From positions 6,947,501 through 7,011,500 of the forward strand of contig NZ_CP108538.1 in the NCBI RefSeq assembly GCF_035994185.1: 64,000 nucleotides of DNA, given 5' to 3'. Below are positions 25,323 to 33,478 of the stretch, piece by piece. Source of the DNA: Streptomyces sp. NBC_01217. GTDB lineage: Bacteria > Actinomycetota > Actinomycetes > Streptomycetales > Streptomycetaceae. The notes beneath the pieces were generated by a model. It saw nothing but the letters and a program-made list of their open reading frames with translations, made no database searches and was not told the origin of the DNA. A program made the position numbers and the translations under genes. How positions within the stretch are numbered: position 1 is the first letter of the stretch; each line of letters begins with the position of its first letter.

Positions 25323-26336
25323 ATGTCGATCACGAGTGGAGACGTCGTTGACCTGGGGCGGGACCTGTATGCATGGCTCCCGCCGAAACGGGGCTGGGGG
25401 CTGGCGAACTGCGGCCTCCTCGTCTCGGCCCGTGGCGCGCTCTGGATCGACACCCCGTACGACGTCGTGCTGGCCGGCCAATTCCTGGCCGAGTCCTCGA
25501 AACGGCTGCCCGACGGTGCCTCCATCGACCGGGTCGTCGTCACCCATGCGAACGGTGACCACTTCTGGGGCGCGGGCGTACTGCCGGACGCGGAGATCAT
25601 CGCGACCCGTGAGGCCCGCGAGCACATCCATTACGAGCCCACTCCCCAGCAGCAGCACGCGCTCGTCTCCACCGGCGACCGGGCGACTGCGCTCGGGGCC
25701 TACCTCGGACGTCATTTCGGCCCCTTCGACTGGTCGCATACCGAGCCGGTGCAGCCGACCACGTACTTCACGGGGGAGCTCGAACTGACCCTGGGGGAGT
25801 ATCCGGTCCAGATCACGGCCCTGCCGTCGGCGCACACCACCGGCGACCTGATGGTCCATCTGCCGGCGCAGAGCGCCGTGTTCAGCGGGGACGTCATCTT
25901 CTCCTCCACCCCTGACCGGCCCGGCGACCACCCGGTTCACTGGGCCGGTCCCCTGAGCAATGTGATCGCGGCCTGCGAACGGGTGCTGGCCACCGGCGCC
26001 GAGACCATCGTCCCGGGGCACGGACCGGTCCTCGACCAGGCCGGGGTGCGCGATCACATCGGGTATCTGGAGTACGTACGCGAGCGTGCCCACGCCTTCC
26101 ACACGGCCGGGATCCCATCCCTTGAGGCCGCCCGCCGGGTCATCGCCGAGGGGCGCTATCCGGAGCTCGGCCTCCCCGAGCGGCTGGTGGTGACCATCGG
26201 CAGCGAGTACCGGCAGCTCGACGGCTCCGAACTGCCCGGAGTGCTCCAGGTGATGACCGATGTCGCCGAGGTCGCTCAGGAAGTGGAGCCGGCACACGAG
26301 CCGGCAGGTCCGGCGGAGAAGCACGTGGAGGAGTAA
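25323..26336 (+). CDS. MBL-fold metallo-hydrolase (cyclase/lactonase-like), Asn variant
   Basis: The 337-residue protein has a metallo-beta-lactamase fold: the entry WGLANCGLLVSARGALWIDT, then VVVTHANGDHFWGAGVL, later SAHTTGDLMVHLP, the bridging Asp in VFSGDVIF, and IVPGHGPV. The usual THxHxDH box reads THANGDH here, so the second His ligand is replaced by Asn. That THANGDHxWG form recurs in a subgroup of uncharacterised MBL proteins and may bind a single metal. The C-terminal ~90 residues are helical. ATG at 25323 follows a TAATC -10-like sequence closely and may be leaderless. Substrate unknown. Confidence 0.85.
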   Translation: MSITSGDVVDLGRDLYAWLPPKRGWGLANCGLLVSARGALWIDTPYDVVLAGQFLAESSKRLPDGASIDRVVVTHANGDHFWGAGVLPDAEIIATREAREHIHYEPTPQQQHALVSTGDRATALGAYLGRHFGPFDWSHTEPVQPTTYFTGELELTLGEYPVQITALPSAHTTGDLMVHLPAQSAVFSGDVIFSSTPDRPGDHPVHWAGPLSNVIAACERVLATGAETIVPGHGPVLDQAGVRDHIGYLEYVRERAHAFHTAGIPSLEAARRVIAEGRYPELGLPERLVVTIGSEYRQLDGSELPGVLQVMTDVAEVAQEVEPAHEPAGPAEKHVEE

Positions 26337-26354
26337 GCGGAGGAGTAGGCGGAG

Positions 26355-26372
26355 CTTCTGCGCGCAGAAGCA
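26355..26372. terminator. Perfect 18-base palindrome
   Basis: GCTTCTGCGCGCAGAAGC begins 18 bases after the MBL stop and can fold as an 8-bp stem. It may terminate the MBL transcript and separate it from the conservon. Confidence 0.45.
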
Positions 26373-26409
26373 GGCGGAACTTGTGCTGCCGCTTCAGCCG
26401 GAAGACCGA

Positions 26410-26458
26410 TCCGACCAAAGATTCCGACTAAAGAAGTGCATCCGACTAAAGAAATGCG
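26410..26458 (+). repeat. Three direct repeats TCCGACYAAAGA upstream of the conservon
   Basis: TCCGACCAAAGAT (26410), TCCGACTAAAGAAGTGCA (26423) and TCCGACTAAAGAAATGCG (26441) lie directly before the ATG at 26467. The second and third copies are nearly identical over 18 bases. Their position suggests regulator binding or control of translation. Confidence 0.5.
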
Positions 26459-26466
26459 GTGACGGC

Positions 26467-27837
26467 ATGGGATGGATCGTGGCGGTGATCGCCGTCGTTG
26501 CTGCCGTGGCGGCGGCTGTCCGCGCACAGAACGCGGGGCGCTCCGAGCACCTTGCCCTGGCCCGCGCCGAGCTGGCCGAGCGGCAGTTGAAGGCGGCCGA
26601 GGCCCGTACCGCCGCCCTCACCGACGAGATCCGGCAACTGGCCCACAAACGGATACCCGCCGCCGCGCTCGCCCTCTCCCACCCCACCGCCCCGGTCCCC
26701 GGACTGCGGGAGGCGGCCGGGATCGACGGCGAATCCGCCCGGCTGCTCACCGAGGCCGTGCAGGCCGCCCGCGCGGCGGTCGTCGAGGAACGCGGCCGAG
26801 TCGACGCGGCCGCCCGTGCGGCGATGCGCGGCACCTCCGCCAAGATCCAGTCCCTGCTCAATCAGTCCCAGCAGCTGCTGCACGAGCTCCAGCACGAGTA
26901 CGACGACCCACGGATCCTGCAGCTGGACTTCCGTAACGAACTGGCCCTGCGCCGCACCCAGTCCACCGCCGTGCTCTGCGACGCCTGGCCGGGCCTGGCC
27001 CGCCAGAACTCACCGCTCGTCGAGATCGTGCTCGGAGCCCAGTCCCGGGTCGCCGGCTACGAACGGATCAAGGTCGCCAACCATCTGCGCGACGAACGGC
27101 TCGCGCTCGTCGCCCGCGCCGCCGAACCGCTCGCGATCGCGCTCGCCGAACTCCTGGCCAACGCCACCGCCTACTCGCACCCCGACACCGATGTACAGGT
27201 GACCGTCCAGCAGAGCGGCGGCCGTGGCGCGTTCCTGGTCGTCGACGACGCGGGCATCGGCATGGACGACGACGCGCTCGACCGGGCCCGCGCCCTGCTG
27301 GCGGGCCCCTCCGAAGTGCTGCTGACCGAGCTGGGCGACCCGCCGCAGACCGGCTTCGCGGTCGTCGGCCGACTTGTCGTGCAGTACGGCTTCAACTGCC
27401 ACATCGAGCCGTCGCCGTTCGGTGGCATGCGCACGATCCTGCGCGTCCCCGCCCAACTGCTCACGGTGCTGAAGGACGACCGCAACCTCTCCGCCCTCGC
27501 CCCGAAGCCGATGCAGGCGCACGCCTCTCCCTCCGCTTCCGCCCCCGCCGAGCCGGAGACCGTAGCCGCACCGCAGCCGTCCGGCGGGCACCCCGCCGAG
27601 CTGCCCAGCCGGCGCCGACGGTCGCCACGCCCGACCCCGGCCCGGTCCGCTTCCGCCGTCGTCACCCAGGACCGGGAACAGTTGTCCCGTACACCTGAGC
27701 AGGCCGAGGCTTCCTGGGCGGCACTCCAGCAAGGCACCCTCAATGGCAGGAGCGTCGCCGGGCGGTCATCCGCACCGACAGCGGACGCCCACGACCGTGC
27801 GGACGACCAGGACGAACAAGGAGACGACGAGAAGTGA
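26467..27837 (+). CDS. cvnA: Conservon sensor kinase-like protein (CvnA)
   Basis: The 456-residue protein has one N-terminal membrane helix (residues 3-18), a coiled coil (about 28-60), a dimerisation region (120-175), an HATPase domain with N-box ELLANATAYSHP (about 228-239) and G1 box VVDDAGIGMDD (258-268), and a Pro/Ser/Arg-rich tail of about 130 residues. Where related kinases have a DH phosphoacceptor motif, this one reads LQLDFRNELALRR, so the phosphorylated His seems absent. It heads a five-gene set overlapping by 4-23 bases. Conservon products form a membrane complex thought to work like a G-protein-coupled system. It may be RarA of the rar/cvn9 operon. Confidence 0.88.
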   Translation: MGWIVAVIAVVAAVAAAVRAQNAGRSEHLALARAELAERQLKAAEARTAALTDEIRQLAHKRIPAAALALSHPTAPVPGLREAAGIDGESARLLTEAVQAARAAVVEERGRVDAAARAAMRGTSAKIQSLLNQSQQLLHELQHEYDDPRILQLDFRNELALRRTQSTAVLCDAWPGLARQNSPLVEIVLGAQSRVAGYERIKVANHLRDERLALVARAAEPLAIALAELLANATAYSHPDTDVQVTVQQSGGRGAFLVVDDAGIGMDDDALDRARALLAGPSEVLLTELGDPPQTGFAVVGRLVVQYGFNCHIEPSPFGGMRTILRVPAQLLTVLKDDRNLSALAPKPMQAHASPSASAPAEPETVAAPQPSGGHPAELPSRRRRSPRPTPARSASAVVTQDREQLSRTPEQAEASWAALQQGTLNGRSVAGRSSAPTADAHDRADDQDEQGDDEK

Positions 27838-28259
27838 GCGCCCCCAATCCCACCACCGGTGACCTCGCATGGGTGCTGACCCCCCTGCTGGAGCTGCCCG
27901 GAGTCCAGCACGCCGTGGTCGCCACCGGCGACGGCCTCGTCGAGGGCGCATCGCCCGGCCTGGACCGGGCGTCCGGCGAGCGGGTCGCCGCCATGACCGC
28001 CACGCTGCACGCCGCGGCCCGCGCTTTCACCACGGCGTTCACCGACGTCGAGGCGCCGCGTCTGGCCCAGACGGTCGTCGAGTCCGACCAGGGATTCGCC
28101 GTCGTCGTACCGGCCGGGAACAACACCACCCTCGCCCTGTTCGCGGAACCCGGAGCCAAACTCGGCGACATCGCCTACCAGATGCAGGTGCAGGTCACCG
28201 CCCTGACGCGGGCCATGAACGCACCGGCCCGCCAACCGGACACCGCCGCCCGGCCATGA
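27834..28259 (+). CDS. cvnB: Conservon roadblock/LC7 protein (CvnB)
   Basis: The 141-residue protein is a roadblock/LC7-domain protein, the MglB-like partner of the conservon GTPase. Segments LAWVLTPLLELPGVQHAVVA and GNNTTLALFAEPGAKLGDIAY are the two conserved ends of the fold. GTG at 27834 overlaps the cvnA stop by four bases. In related systems this protein acts as a GTPase-activating or scaffolding subunit at the membrane. Confidence 0.92.
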   Translation: MSAPNPTTGDLAWVLTPLLELPGVQHAVVATGDGLVEGASPGLDRASGERVAAMTATLHAAARAFTTAFTDVEAPRLAQTVVESDQGFAVVVPAGNNTTLALFAEPGAKLGDIAYQMQVQVTALTRAMNAPARQPDTAARP

Positions 28260-28609
28260 CCTCCGGCCCAGGACGCCGTCTGATCCCCGCATATCTGGTC
28301 ACCGGCGGCCGGACCCGGCCCGCCGGTCCCGTGCTCGACCGGCTCGCCGTACTCATACGCACCGGCACGGACCTGCCCCCCGACACCGGCTCGGAACAGC
28401 GCAGGCTGTGCGAGCTGCTCGAACCGGGCGCGCTCACCGTCGTCGAATCCGCGGCCCACCTGGACCTGCCGGTCAGCGCCACCGTCTTCCTGGCCACGGA
28501 CCTCGCGGCCGCCGGACATCTGCACACCCGACCGCCCGTCCCCAGCGCCGGGGAGATCGACCGGTCGCTCGTCGAGAGGCTGCTCGTTGGACTCCGCTCC
28601 CTCCACTGA
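28256..28609 (+). CDS. cvnC: Conservon DUF742 protein (CvnC)
   Basis: The 117-residue product is a DUF742 protein. RLIPAYLVTGGRTRP at the N-terminus and the helix-turn-helix-like segment VVESAAHLDLPVSATVFLATDLAAAGHL are diagnostic. ATG at 28256 overlaps the cvnB stop by four bases. DUF742 proteins are always found with roadblock and GTPase partners; the winged-helix-like core suggests a protein- or DNA-binding role. Confidence 0.92.
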   Translation: MTSGPGRRLIPAYLVTGGRTRPAGPVLDRLAVLIRTGTDLPPDTGSEQRRLCELLEPGALTVVESAAHLDLPVSATVFLATDLAAAGHLHTRPPVPSAGEIDRSLVERLLVGLRSLH

Positions 28610-29201
28610 CCGGACCGGCATCGGCTATCTGCCGCCTGCCGCCCGGACCCTGATGAAGCTCGTCGTCACGGGTCCCTTCGGCGTGGGCAAGACCACCCTG
28701 ATCCGTACGCTGTCGGAGATCGCCACGCTCCACACCGAAGAGGCGATGACCCAGTCCAGCACCCGGCTCGACGACACCGCGGGACTGCCGGACAAGACGA
28801 CGACCACCGTCGCCATCGACTTCGGCCGGCTCACCGTCCTTGACGACCTGGTGCTCTACATGTTCGGCACCCCGGGCCAGCAGCGGTTCCTCCCGCTGTG
28901 GGAGGACATCGCGCGCGGCGCGCTCGGCGCACTCGTCCTCGTCGACACCCGCAGACTCGCCGACTCCTTCGCGGTCATGGACATGGTCGAGGAACAGGGC
29001 CTGCCGTACGCCGTCGCTGTCAACCGCTTCCCCGACGCCCCCGCCCACACCGACGAGGTCCTGCGCAAACACCTCGACCTCGCCCCCGAGACCCCGCTGG
29101 TGCAGTGCGACGCCCGTGAACGCCGCGGCAGCATCGACGCACTGATCGCGCTCGCCGAGCACGTACTGACCCGAATGCCCCGGCCCGAGGACCCGTCATG
29201 A
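28587..29201 (+). CDS. cvnD: Conservon small GTP-binding protein (CvnD)
   Basis: The 204-residue protein has a P-loop VTGPFGVGKTTL at residues 28-38, a switch-II-type GTPGQQRFLPLWEDI and the base-recognition strand VAVNRFPDAP, which replaces the usual NKxD. These are features of the MglA-like GTPases of conservons. TTG at 28587 overlaps cvnC by 23 bases; the alternative ATG at residue 23 would begin just before the P-loop. It is the signalling switch of the complex with CvnB. Confidence 0.9.
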   Translation: MDSAPSTDRTGIGYLPPAARTLMKLVVTGPFGVGKTTLIRTLSEIATLHTEEAMTQSSTRLDDTAGLPDKTTTTVAIDFGRLTVLDDLVLYMFGTPGQQRFLPLWEDIARGALGALVLVDTRRLADSFAVMDMVEEQGLPYAVAVNRFPDAPAHTDEVLRKHLDLAPETPLVQCDARERRGSIDALIALAEHVLTRMPRPEDPS

Positions 29202-30472
29202 CACCGCCCGTACAGCCGCCGCAGCCCCTCGCGCTGTACGGCCCCGACTTCGCCGCCGACCCGCAGAGTCACTACCGGCGCCTGCGCGAACACGGCCCCC
29301 TCGCCCCCGTCCGGCTCGCCCCCGGCATCGACGCCCTCCTGGTCACCGACTACCAGGCTGCCGTCGACCTGCTGCGCGACACCCACACCTTCACCAAGGA
29401 CCCGCGCGCCTGGCAGGCCACCGTCCCCGACGACTCGCCGGTCCTGCCCATGCTCGGCTACCGGCCCACCGCGCTCTTCAGCGACGGCGATGTGCACGCC
29501 CGCTACCGCGACGCCATCAACGACAGCCTCGCCCTGATCGAGCCGCACATCCTGCGGGCCGAGGTCGCCCGGGTCGCCCAGCGGCTCATCGGCGAATTCG
29601 CCGCCACCGGAAGCGGCGACCTGATCGCGCAGTACGCCCGACGGCTCCCGGTGCACGTCTTCGTCACCTGGTTCGGCGTACCGCTCGGCGGCAGCGAACG
29701 CATCGTCAACGGCATCGCCGGCATGTTCAACTCCGCCGAGGACGCCGCCACCGCGTACGCCGACCTCGTAGAGGTCGTCACCGATCTGGTCGCCGACCGG
29801 CGCGCCCGGCCGCGCCGCGACCTCACCTCGCACCTCCTCGCTCATCCGGCCGGTCTCGACGACGACGAGACTGTGCGTCAGATCACCCTGATCATGAGCG
29901 CGGGCCACGATCCGACGACCAACCTGATCGGCAACGCGCTGCTGCACATGCTCACCGACGCGCGCTACGCGCGCTCGCTGCACGGGGGCGCGATGACGGC
30001 ACACGAGGCGATCAACGAAGTTCTCTGGCAGGACCCGCCGCTGGCCAATTTCGCCGCTCACTACCCGCGTCGCGACACGGAGTTCCACGGCGTACGGCTG
30101 CGCGCCGGGCAGCTGCTCCTGGTCTCCTACGGTGCGGCCAACACCCAGTCCGCGCCCGGTCCTTCGGACCCCGGGGTCCGCTCCGGATCCAGTGCCCATC
30201 TGGCCTGGTCGGCGGGGCCGCACCGGTGCCCGGCGAAGCAGCCGGCGCTGCTCATCGCCATGACCGCGATCGAGCAGCTCACCAGCCAGCTGTGCGACGC
30301 AGAACTGGACGTCCCGGTCAGCGGGCTGAAGTGGCGGCCGGGACCGTTCCACCGCGCTCTGGTGCGACTTCCGGTCCGTTTCACCCCCGTCGACATGAGT
30401 GCGGGGACGGACCGGTGGGAAGCCGCCGAAGGCGCGTCGGACGGGCTGTCAGCGGTGTCGATCACCCCGTGA
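29198..30472 (+). CDS. Conservon cytochrome P450, CYP157-like, without EXXR
   Basis: The 424-residue P450 has the I-helix motif LIMSAGHDPTTN and the heme-binding loop AWSAGPHRCPAK with Cys344. The K-helix motif, normally ExxR followed by PP, reads NEVLWQDPP: Glu274 is present but Trp277 replaces the Arg. The loss of EXXR is a known property of the conservon-linked CYP157 family. ATG at 29198 overlaps cvnD by four bases, so it is the fifth gene of the operon (rarE position in cvn9). Its substrate is unknown. The C-terminal ~30 residues after the P450 fold are acidic and disordered. Confidence 0.9.
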   Translation: MTPPVQPPQPLALYGPDFAADPQSHYRRLREHGPLAPVRLAPGIDALLVTDYQAAVDLLRDTHTFTKDPRAWQATVPDDSPVLPMLGYRPTALFSDGDVHARYRDAINDSLALIEPHILRAEVARVAQRLIGEFAATGSGDLIAQYARRLPVHVFVTWFGVPLGGSERIVNGIAGMFNSAEDAATAYADLVEVVTDLVADRRARPRRDLTSHLLAHPAGLDDDETVRQITLIMSAGHDPTTNLIGNALLHMLTDARYARSLHGGAMTAHEAINEVLWQDPPLANFAAHYPRRDTEFHGVRLRAGQLLLVSYGAANTQSAPGPSDPGVRSGSSAHLAWSAGPHRCPAKQPALLIAMTAIEQLTSQLCDAELDVPVSGLKWRPGPFHRALVRLPVRFTPVDMSAGTDRWEAAEGASDGLSAVSITP

Positions 30473-30576
30473 ACCGTGTCGGTGGTACGCCGAACGGGTG
30501 AGGGGCGAGAGAATTGCCCGATGAACAGCGAGCGCAGCGGGCGCAACGCCGACCGAAGCACAGACGGGGTGGTCCG

Positions 30577-30975
30577 GTGAGCAGGTACGACAGGTACGAC
30601 GTCACGGACGAGCAGTGGGAAGGGCTTGCCCAGGTCGTACCCCTGCGCAGCCGCAACGAATGGCCGTCCAGGGTCGATCACCGTACGGTCCCCGACGAGC
30701 GTGCGGAAGCCGAACAGCGGCGCCTCGTCGTGCTGCGGGTCCAGGTCTTCGCGGACGCGCGGGAGGTGGCGGAGTATCTGGTCGCCCAGATCCCGGTGCT
30801 GCTCGATCTGACCAGCGCGGAGACGGATGTGGCCAAGCGCATCCTGGACTTCACCAGCGGGGTCGTCTTCGGGCTCGGCAGCGGAATGCACCGGGTCGAC
30901 CGGAATGTCTTCCTGCTGTCACCGGTCGGCATGGAGGTCGAGGGGGTCGTGGCGGCGGGCGTACCCGGTTCGTAG
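30577..30975 (+). CDS. SepF-like cell division protein
   Basis: The 132-residue protein has the SepF core: RLVVLRVQVFADAREVAEYL, then LLDLTSAETDVAKRILDFTSGVVFGLGSGMHRV and NVFLLSPVGMEVEG. SepF proteins polymerise, bind the FtsZ tail and anchor it to the membrane. Streptomyces have one SepF next to ftsZ and two SepF-like paralogues (SflA, SflB); the isolated position and short N-terminus VSRYDRYDVTDEQWEGL indicate such a paralogue. It lacks the N-terminal membrane helix typical of SepF. GTG at 30577 follows GGGGTGGTCC. Confidence 0.85.
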   Translation: MSRYDRYDVTDEQWEGLAQVVPLRSRNEWPSRVDHRTVPDERAEAEQRRLVVLRVQVFADAREVAEYLVAQIPVLLDLTSAETDVAKRILDFTSGVVFGLGSGMHRVDRNVFLLSPVGMEVEGVVAAGVPGS

Positions 30976-31091
30976 CAGGGCCTGTCCGGGCGGGTGACGG
31001 CCGGTGGGCTCGGAGGCGGACGTCCCCCGATCGTAGGAAGGTCGTTCAGGCGGAACGGTTCACCGCTTTGCGCTCTGCGTACGGTCCGCCC

Positions 31092-32357
31092 ATGAGTGCA
31101 CTCCGCCCGGGGACCACCCCGCCATCGCCCGCCGGTACGTTCGTGCTCGGCGAGGCTTCTGCTGATACCGGTACGTCTGTGTCTGGTGAGGCTCCTGCCA
31201 CTGCTGAAGCCGCACGGCGTTCCGGCGGTCCAGTCCGCTCCGCCGGACCTGTCATCACCGAACTGCGGTTGTCCGCCTTCGCCTCGCACCGCGGTGCCCA
31301 CTTCCCCATCGGCCCGGTCACGCTCTTCGCCGGGCCCGGCGGCAGCGGCAAGTCGAATGCGCTGCGGGCGTACGAGGCGTTGGCGCGGCTGGGCAGCGGA
31401 GACCCGCTCGACGAGGTCTTCTTGGACCCGGCGGGCTGCGTTCCGGAAGGCGCCGCGGCCGATGCGCAGGGCCGCCGCGGATTCCGGATCGGCTGCACGA
31501 CGGAGGGTCCGGCAGGACCGGTACGGCTCGACGTGGCCGTTCAGGCGGAGCCCACCCTCCGTATTGTCGGCGAACGGCTCACCGGTGGTGGCGAGACCCT
31601 GCTCACCACCGCGTTGCGCGACCCGGGGCGCTCCACGGTCCAGGCTGCCTGGCACACCGCGGGCACGGTCCCGGTGACGCGAGCGCCGCTGCCGGACGAC
31701 CGCCTCGGAACGGCCCTGCTGCCGCTTCGGGTGGCGGGCAGGACCGAGGGGCAGTTACAGGTCCTCGCCGCGGCCGAGCAGATGGTCGTGGCCCTGAGGT
31801 CGGTCTTCGCCTGTGAACCGCAGCCGACGCGGATGCGTGCCGCGGTGCCGCCGGGCGACGGGCGGCTGCGCAGGGAGTGCGACAACCTCGCGGCGGTGCT
31901 GGAGCGCACGCACACACAGTGCGCGGTGCGCCACGCCCGGCTGGTCGCGGCCGCCCACGCCGGATGCTCGGGGCCGGTGACCGCACTCGGTGTCGAGCGG
32001 CTCGCGGACGGGCTGCTGCGCGCGACGGTCGGGCGCGGCGCCGGGCATGTCACGCCGGTCGGCCGGCTCGGCGACGGTGAGCTGAGGTATCTCTCGCTCG
32101 CCCTGGTGCTGCTCACCGGCCCCGGGGTGCTGGCGGTGGACGCGGCGGGCGAGGTGCCGTCGGCCATGCAGACCCTCACCGTGCTGGCCGACGGACTCGA
32201 CCGGGACCTGGACGGACGGCAGTTGCGCGAACTGCTGGAGCTGGCGGTGTCGATCGGGGCGGCCGGGCACCTCAGGCTGGTGGGGACGGTCACGGAGCCG
32301 CGCGCGGTGCGGGCCGGGAAGATGCCCGGGGTGACGGTGGTAGACCTGGAGCCGTGA
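31092..32357 (+). CDS. AAA/ABC-type ATPase of RecF-like fold
   Basis: The 421-residue protein contains Walker A GPGGSGKSNALRAYEAL near residue 80 and, late in the sequence, RLGDGELRYLSLALVLL resembling the ABC signature, followed by GVLAVDAAGEVPSA where Walker B is expected; the usual Asp-Glu pair is not clear. This is the arrangement of single-chain AAA_21/RecF-like ATPases such as the ATPase parts of OLD-like systems, but no TOPRIM nuclease is attached. The first 55 residues are disordered. The next gene overlaps its stop by four bases, so it is coupled to a nucleotide pyrophosphohydrolase. Confidence 0.75.
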   Translation: MSALRPGTTPPSPAGTFVLGEASADTGTSVSGEAPATAEAARRSGGPVRSAGPVITELRLSAFASHRGAHFPIGPVTLFAGPGGSGKSNALRAYEALARLGSGDPLDEVFLDPAGCVPEGAAADAQGRRGFRIGCTTEGPAGPVRLDVAVQAEPTLRIVGERLTGGGETLLTTALRDPGRSTVQAAWHTAGTVPVTRAPLPDDRLGTALLPLRVAGRTEGQLQVLAAAEQMVVALRSVFACEPQPTRMRAAVPPGDGRLRRECDNLAAVLERTHTQCAVRHARLVAAAHAGCSGPVTALGVERLADGLLRATVGRGAGHVTPVGRLGDGELRYLSLALVLLTGPGVLAVDAAGEVPSAMQTLTVLADGLDRDLDGRQLRELLELAVSIGAAGHLRLVGTVTEPRAVRAGKMPGVTVVDLEP

Positions 32358-32722
32358 CAGAACTTGATGTACGGGCCCTTCAGCAACGGCTCGCCGCGTT
32401 TGCGGCCGCACGGGACTGGGAGCAGTACCACACCCCGAAGAACCTGGCGGCGGCGCTGAGCGTCGAGGCGTCCGAACTGGTCGAGATCTTCCAGTGGCTG
32501 ACGCCTGAACAGTCGGCGCGGGTGATGGAGACGCCCGAGACGGCGCACCGGGTGGCGGACGAGGTCGCGGATGTTCTCGCCTATCTGCTGCAGTTCTGCG
32601 AGGTGTTGGGGATCGATGCGCTGGCCGCGCTGTCGCAGAAGATCGACCGGAACGAGACCCGATTTCCGGTGCCGGACCGTCCGGACACCTCCGAACCCCC
32701 AGATCGTCACTCTGCGGAGTGA
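32354..32722 (+). CDS. MazG-like nucleotide pyrophosphohydrolase
   Basis: The 122-residue protein has the all-alpha NTP pyrophosphohydrolase signature: EASELVEIFQWLTPEQ with the ExxE metal site and, in the partner helix, DEVADVLAYLLQFCEVLG with ExxD. It is closest in pattern to dCTP pyrophosphatase/RS21-C6 proteins, which hydrolyse (deoxy)nucleoside triphosphates and clean up modified nucleotides. GTG at 32354 overlaps the ATPase gene, so the two probably work together. Confidence 0.88.
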   Translation: MTELDVRALQQRLAAFAAARDWEQYHTPKNLAAALSVEASELVEIFQWLTPEQSARVMETPETAHRVADEVADVLAYLLQFCEVLGIDALAALSQKIDRNETRFPVPDRPDTSEPPDRHSAE

Positions 32723-32727
32723 TCGAC

Positions 32728-32754
32728 TTATCCACAGTCGACTTCGTGTCCACA
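32728..32754. promoter_or_regulatory. Two DnaA-box-like 9-mers
   Basis: TTATCCACA at 32728-32736 is identical to the E. coli DnaA-box consensus and close to the Streptomyces form. GTGTCCACA at 32746-32754 shares seven of nine positions in the same orientation. They lie between the pyrophosphohydrolase and DUF6099-like genes, upstream of the latter. Confidence 0.4.
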
Positions 32755-32848
32755 GATTTCCGAATTCCTCTGGCTTTTCGGTACCGACACCTTCACTGTG
32801 GGTAATGGATGAGTTGAGCGGCTTTTCGTACGGACGCGGGGGTAACGC

Positions 32849-33385
32849 ATGGAAGCGGAGCGGCTTGTGGGAGTCAGCCGACGTGCTCTGGCACAGAGCC
32901 GAGGCACGCCGGACATCATCGCCGAGGCATGGCAGGCCCAGGCACTTGCTCAGGCGATCGGCAGCCGCCTGGCGGTGGACGGGCCCAAGGAACTACGGGG
33001 GGAGGCGCGCGGGCTCAGCGAGATCGGCGGCAGGAGCGGCGGGGCGCTGGATCACCCGGCGGCGAGGGCCGGAGTGGCGCGCGCCGCGCAGCTGTCCGAA
33101 CTCGCAGAACCGAGGGCGACGCTGACGGGGCTGGGCACACTGCTCGGGGAGGTGGGGATGGCCCTGGTCGGGGTGGCCTGTGAGACCGACGAGCAGGGGC
33201 TGTACTGGCAGTGCATGGAGGCGATCGACGCGGCCGACGAGTCCATGGACCGGGTGCACGGAATGCTCCGCCGCCTCGACGAGCAGGACCGGGAGCGGCA
33301 GCAGGATCTGGAGCGCGGCCGGGAGCGGGACGGCCCGTACGGAGCGGTCCGCGGACCGGCTGGCTCGGCGGCGGGCCAGCCGTGA
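32849..33385 (+). CDS. DUF6099-like helical protein
   Basis: The 178-residue protein is almost entirely helical. It begins MEAERLVGVSRRALAQSRG, continues IIAEAWQAQALAQAIGSRLA, contains TGLGTLLGEVGMALVGVACE and YWQCMEAIDAADESMDRVHG, and ends in a charged Arg/Glu tail. I associate it with the Streptomyces-specific DUF6099 group from memory; no function is known. ATG at 32849 follows GGGGGTAACGC. DnaA-box-like sequences lie about 100 bases upstream. Confidence 0.65.
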   Translation: MEAERLVGVSRRALAQSRGTPDIIAEAWQAQALAQAIGSRLAVDGPKELRGEARGLSEIGGRSGGALDHPAARAGVARAAQLSELAEPRATLTGLGTLLGEVGMALVGVACETDEQGLYWQCMEAIDAADESMDRVHGMLRRLDEQDRERQQDLERGRERDGPYGAVRGPAGSAAGQP

Positions 33386-33478
33386 CCACACGTGCCGCAC
33401 GCACTGCACGCACCGCACGGATCGCACGGGAAGGAGGGGGAGAGGAATGACCGGCGTTCGGAGGTGCAGGATGGATGC

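Noticed and set aside
32728..32754. Chromosomal origin of replication
   Set aside because: Only two DnaA-box-like sites and no dnaA, dnaN or AT-rich unwinding region; an oriC in Streptomyces has many boxes.
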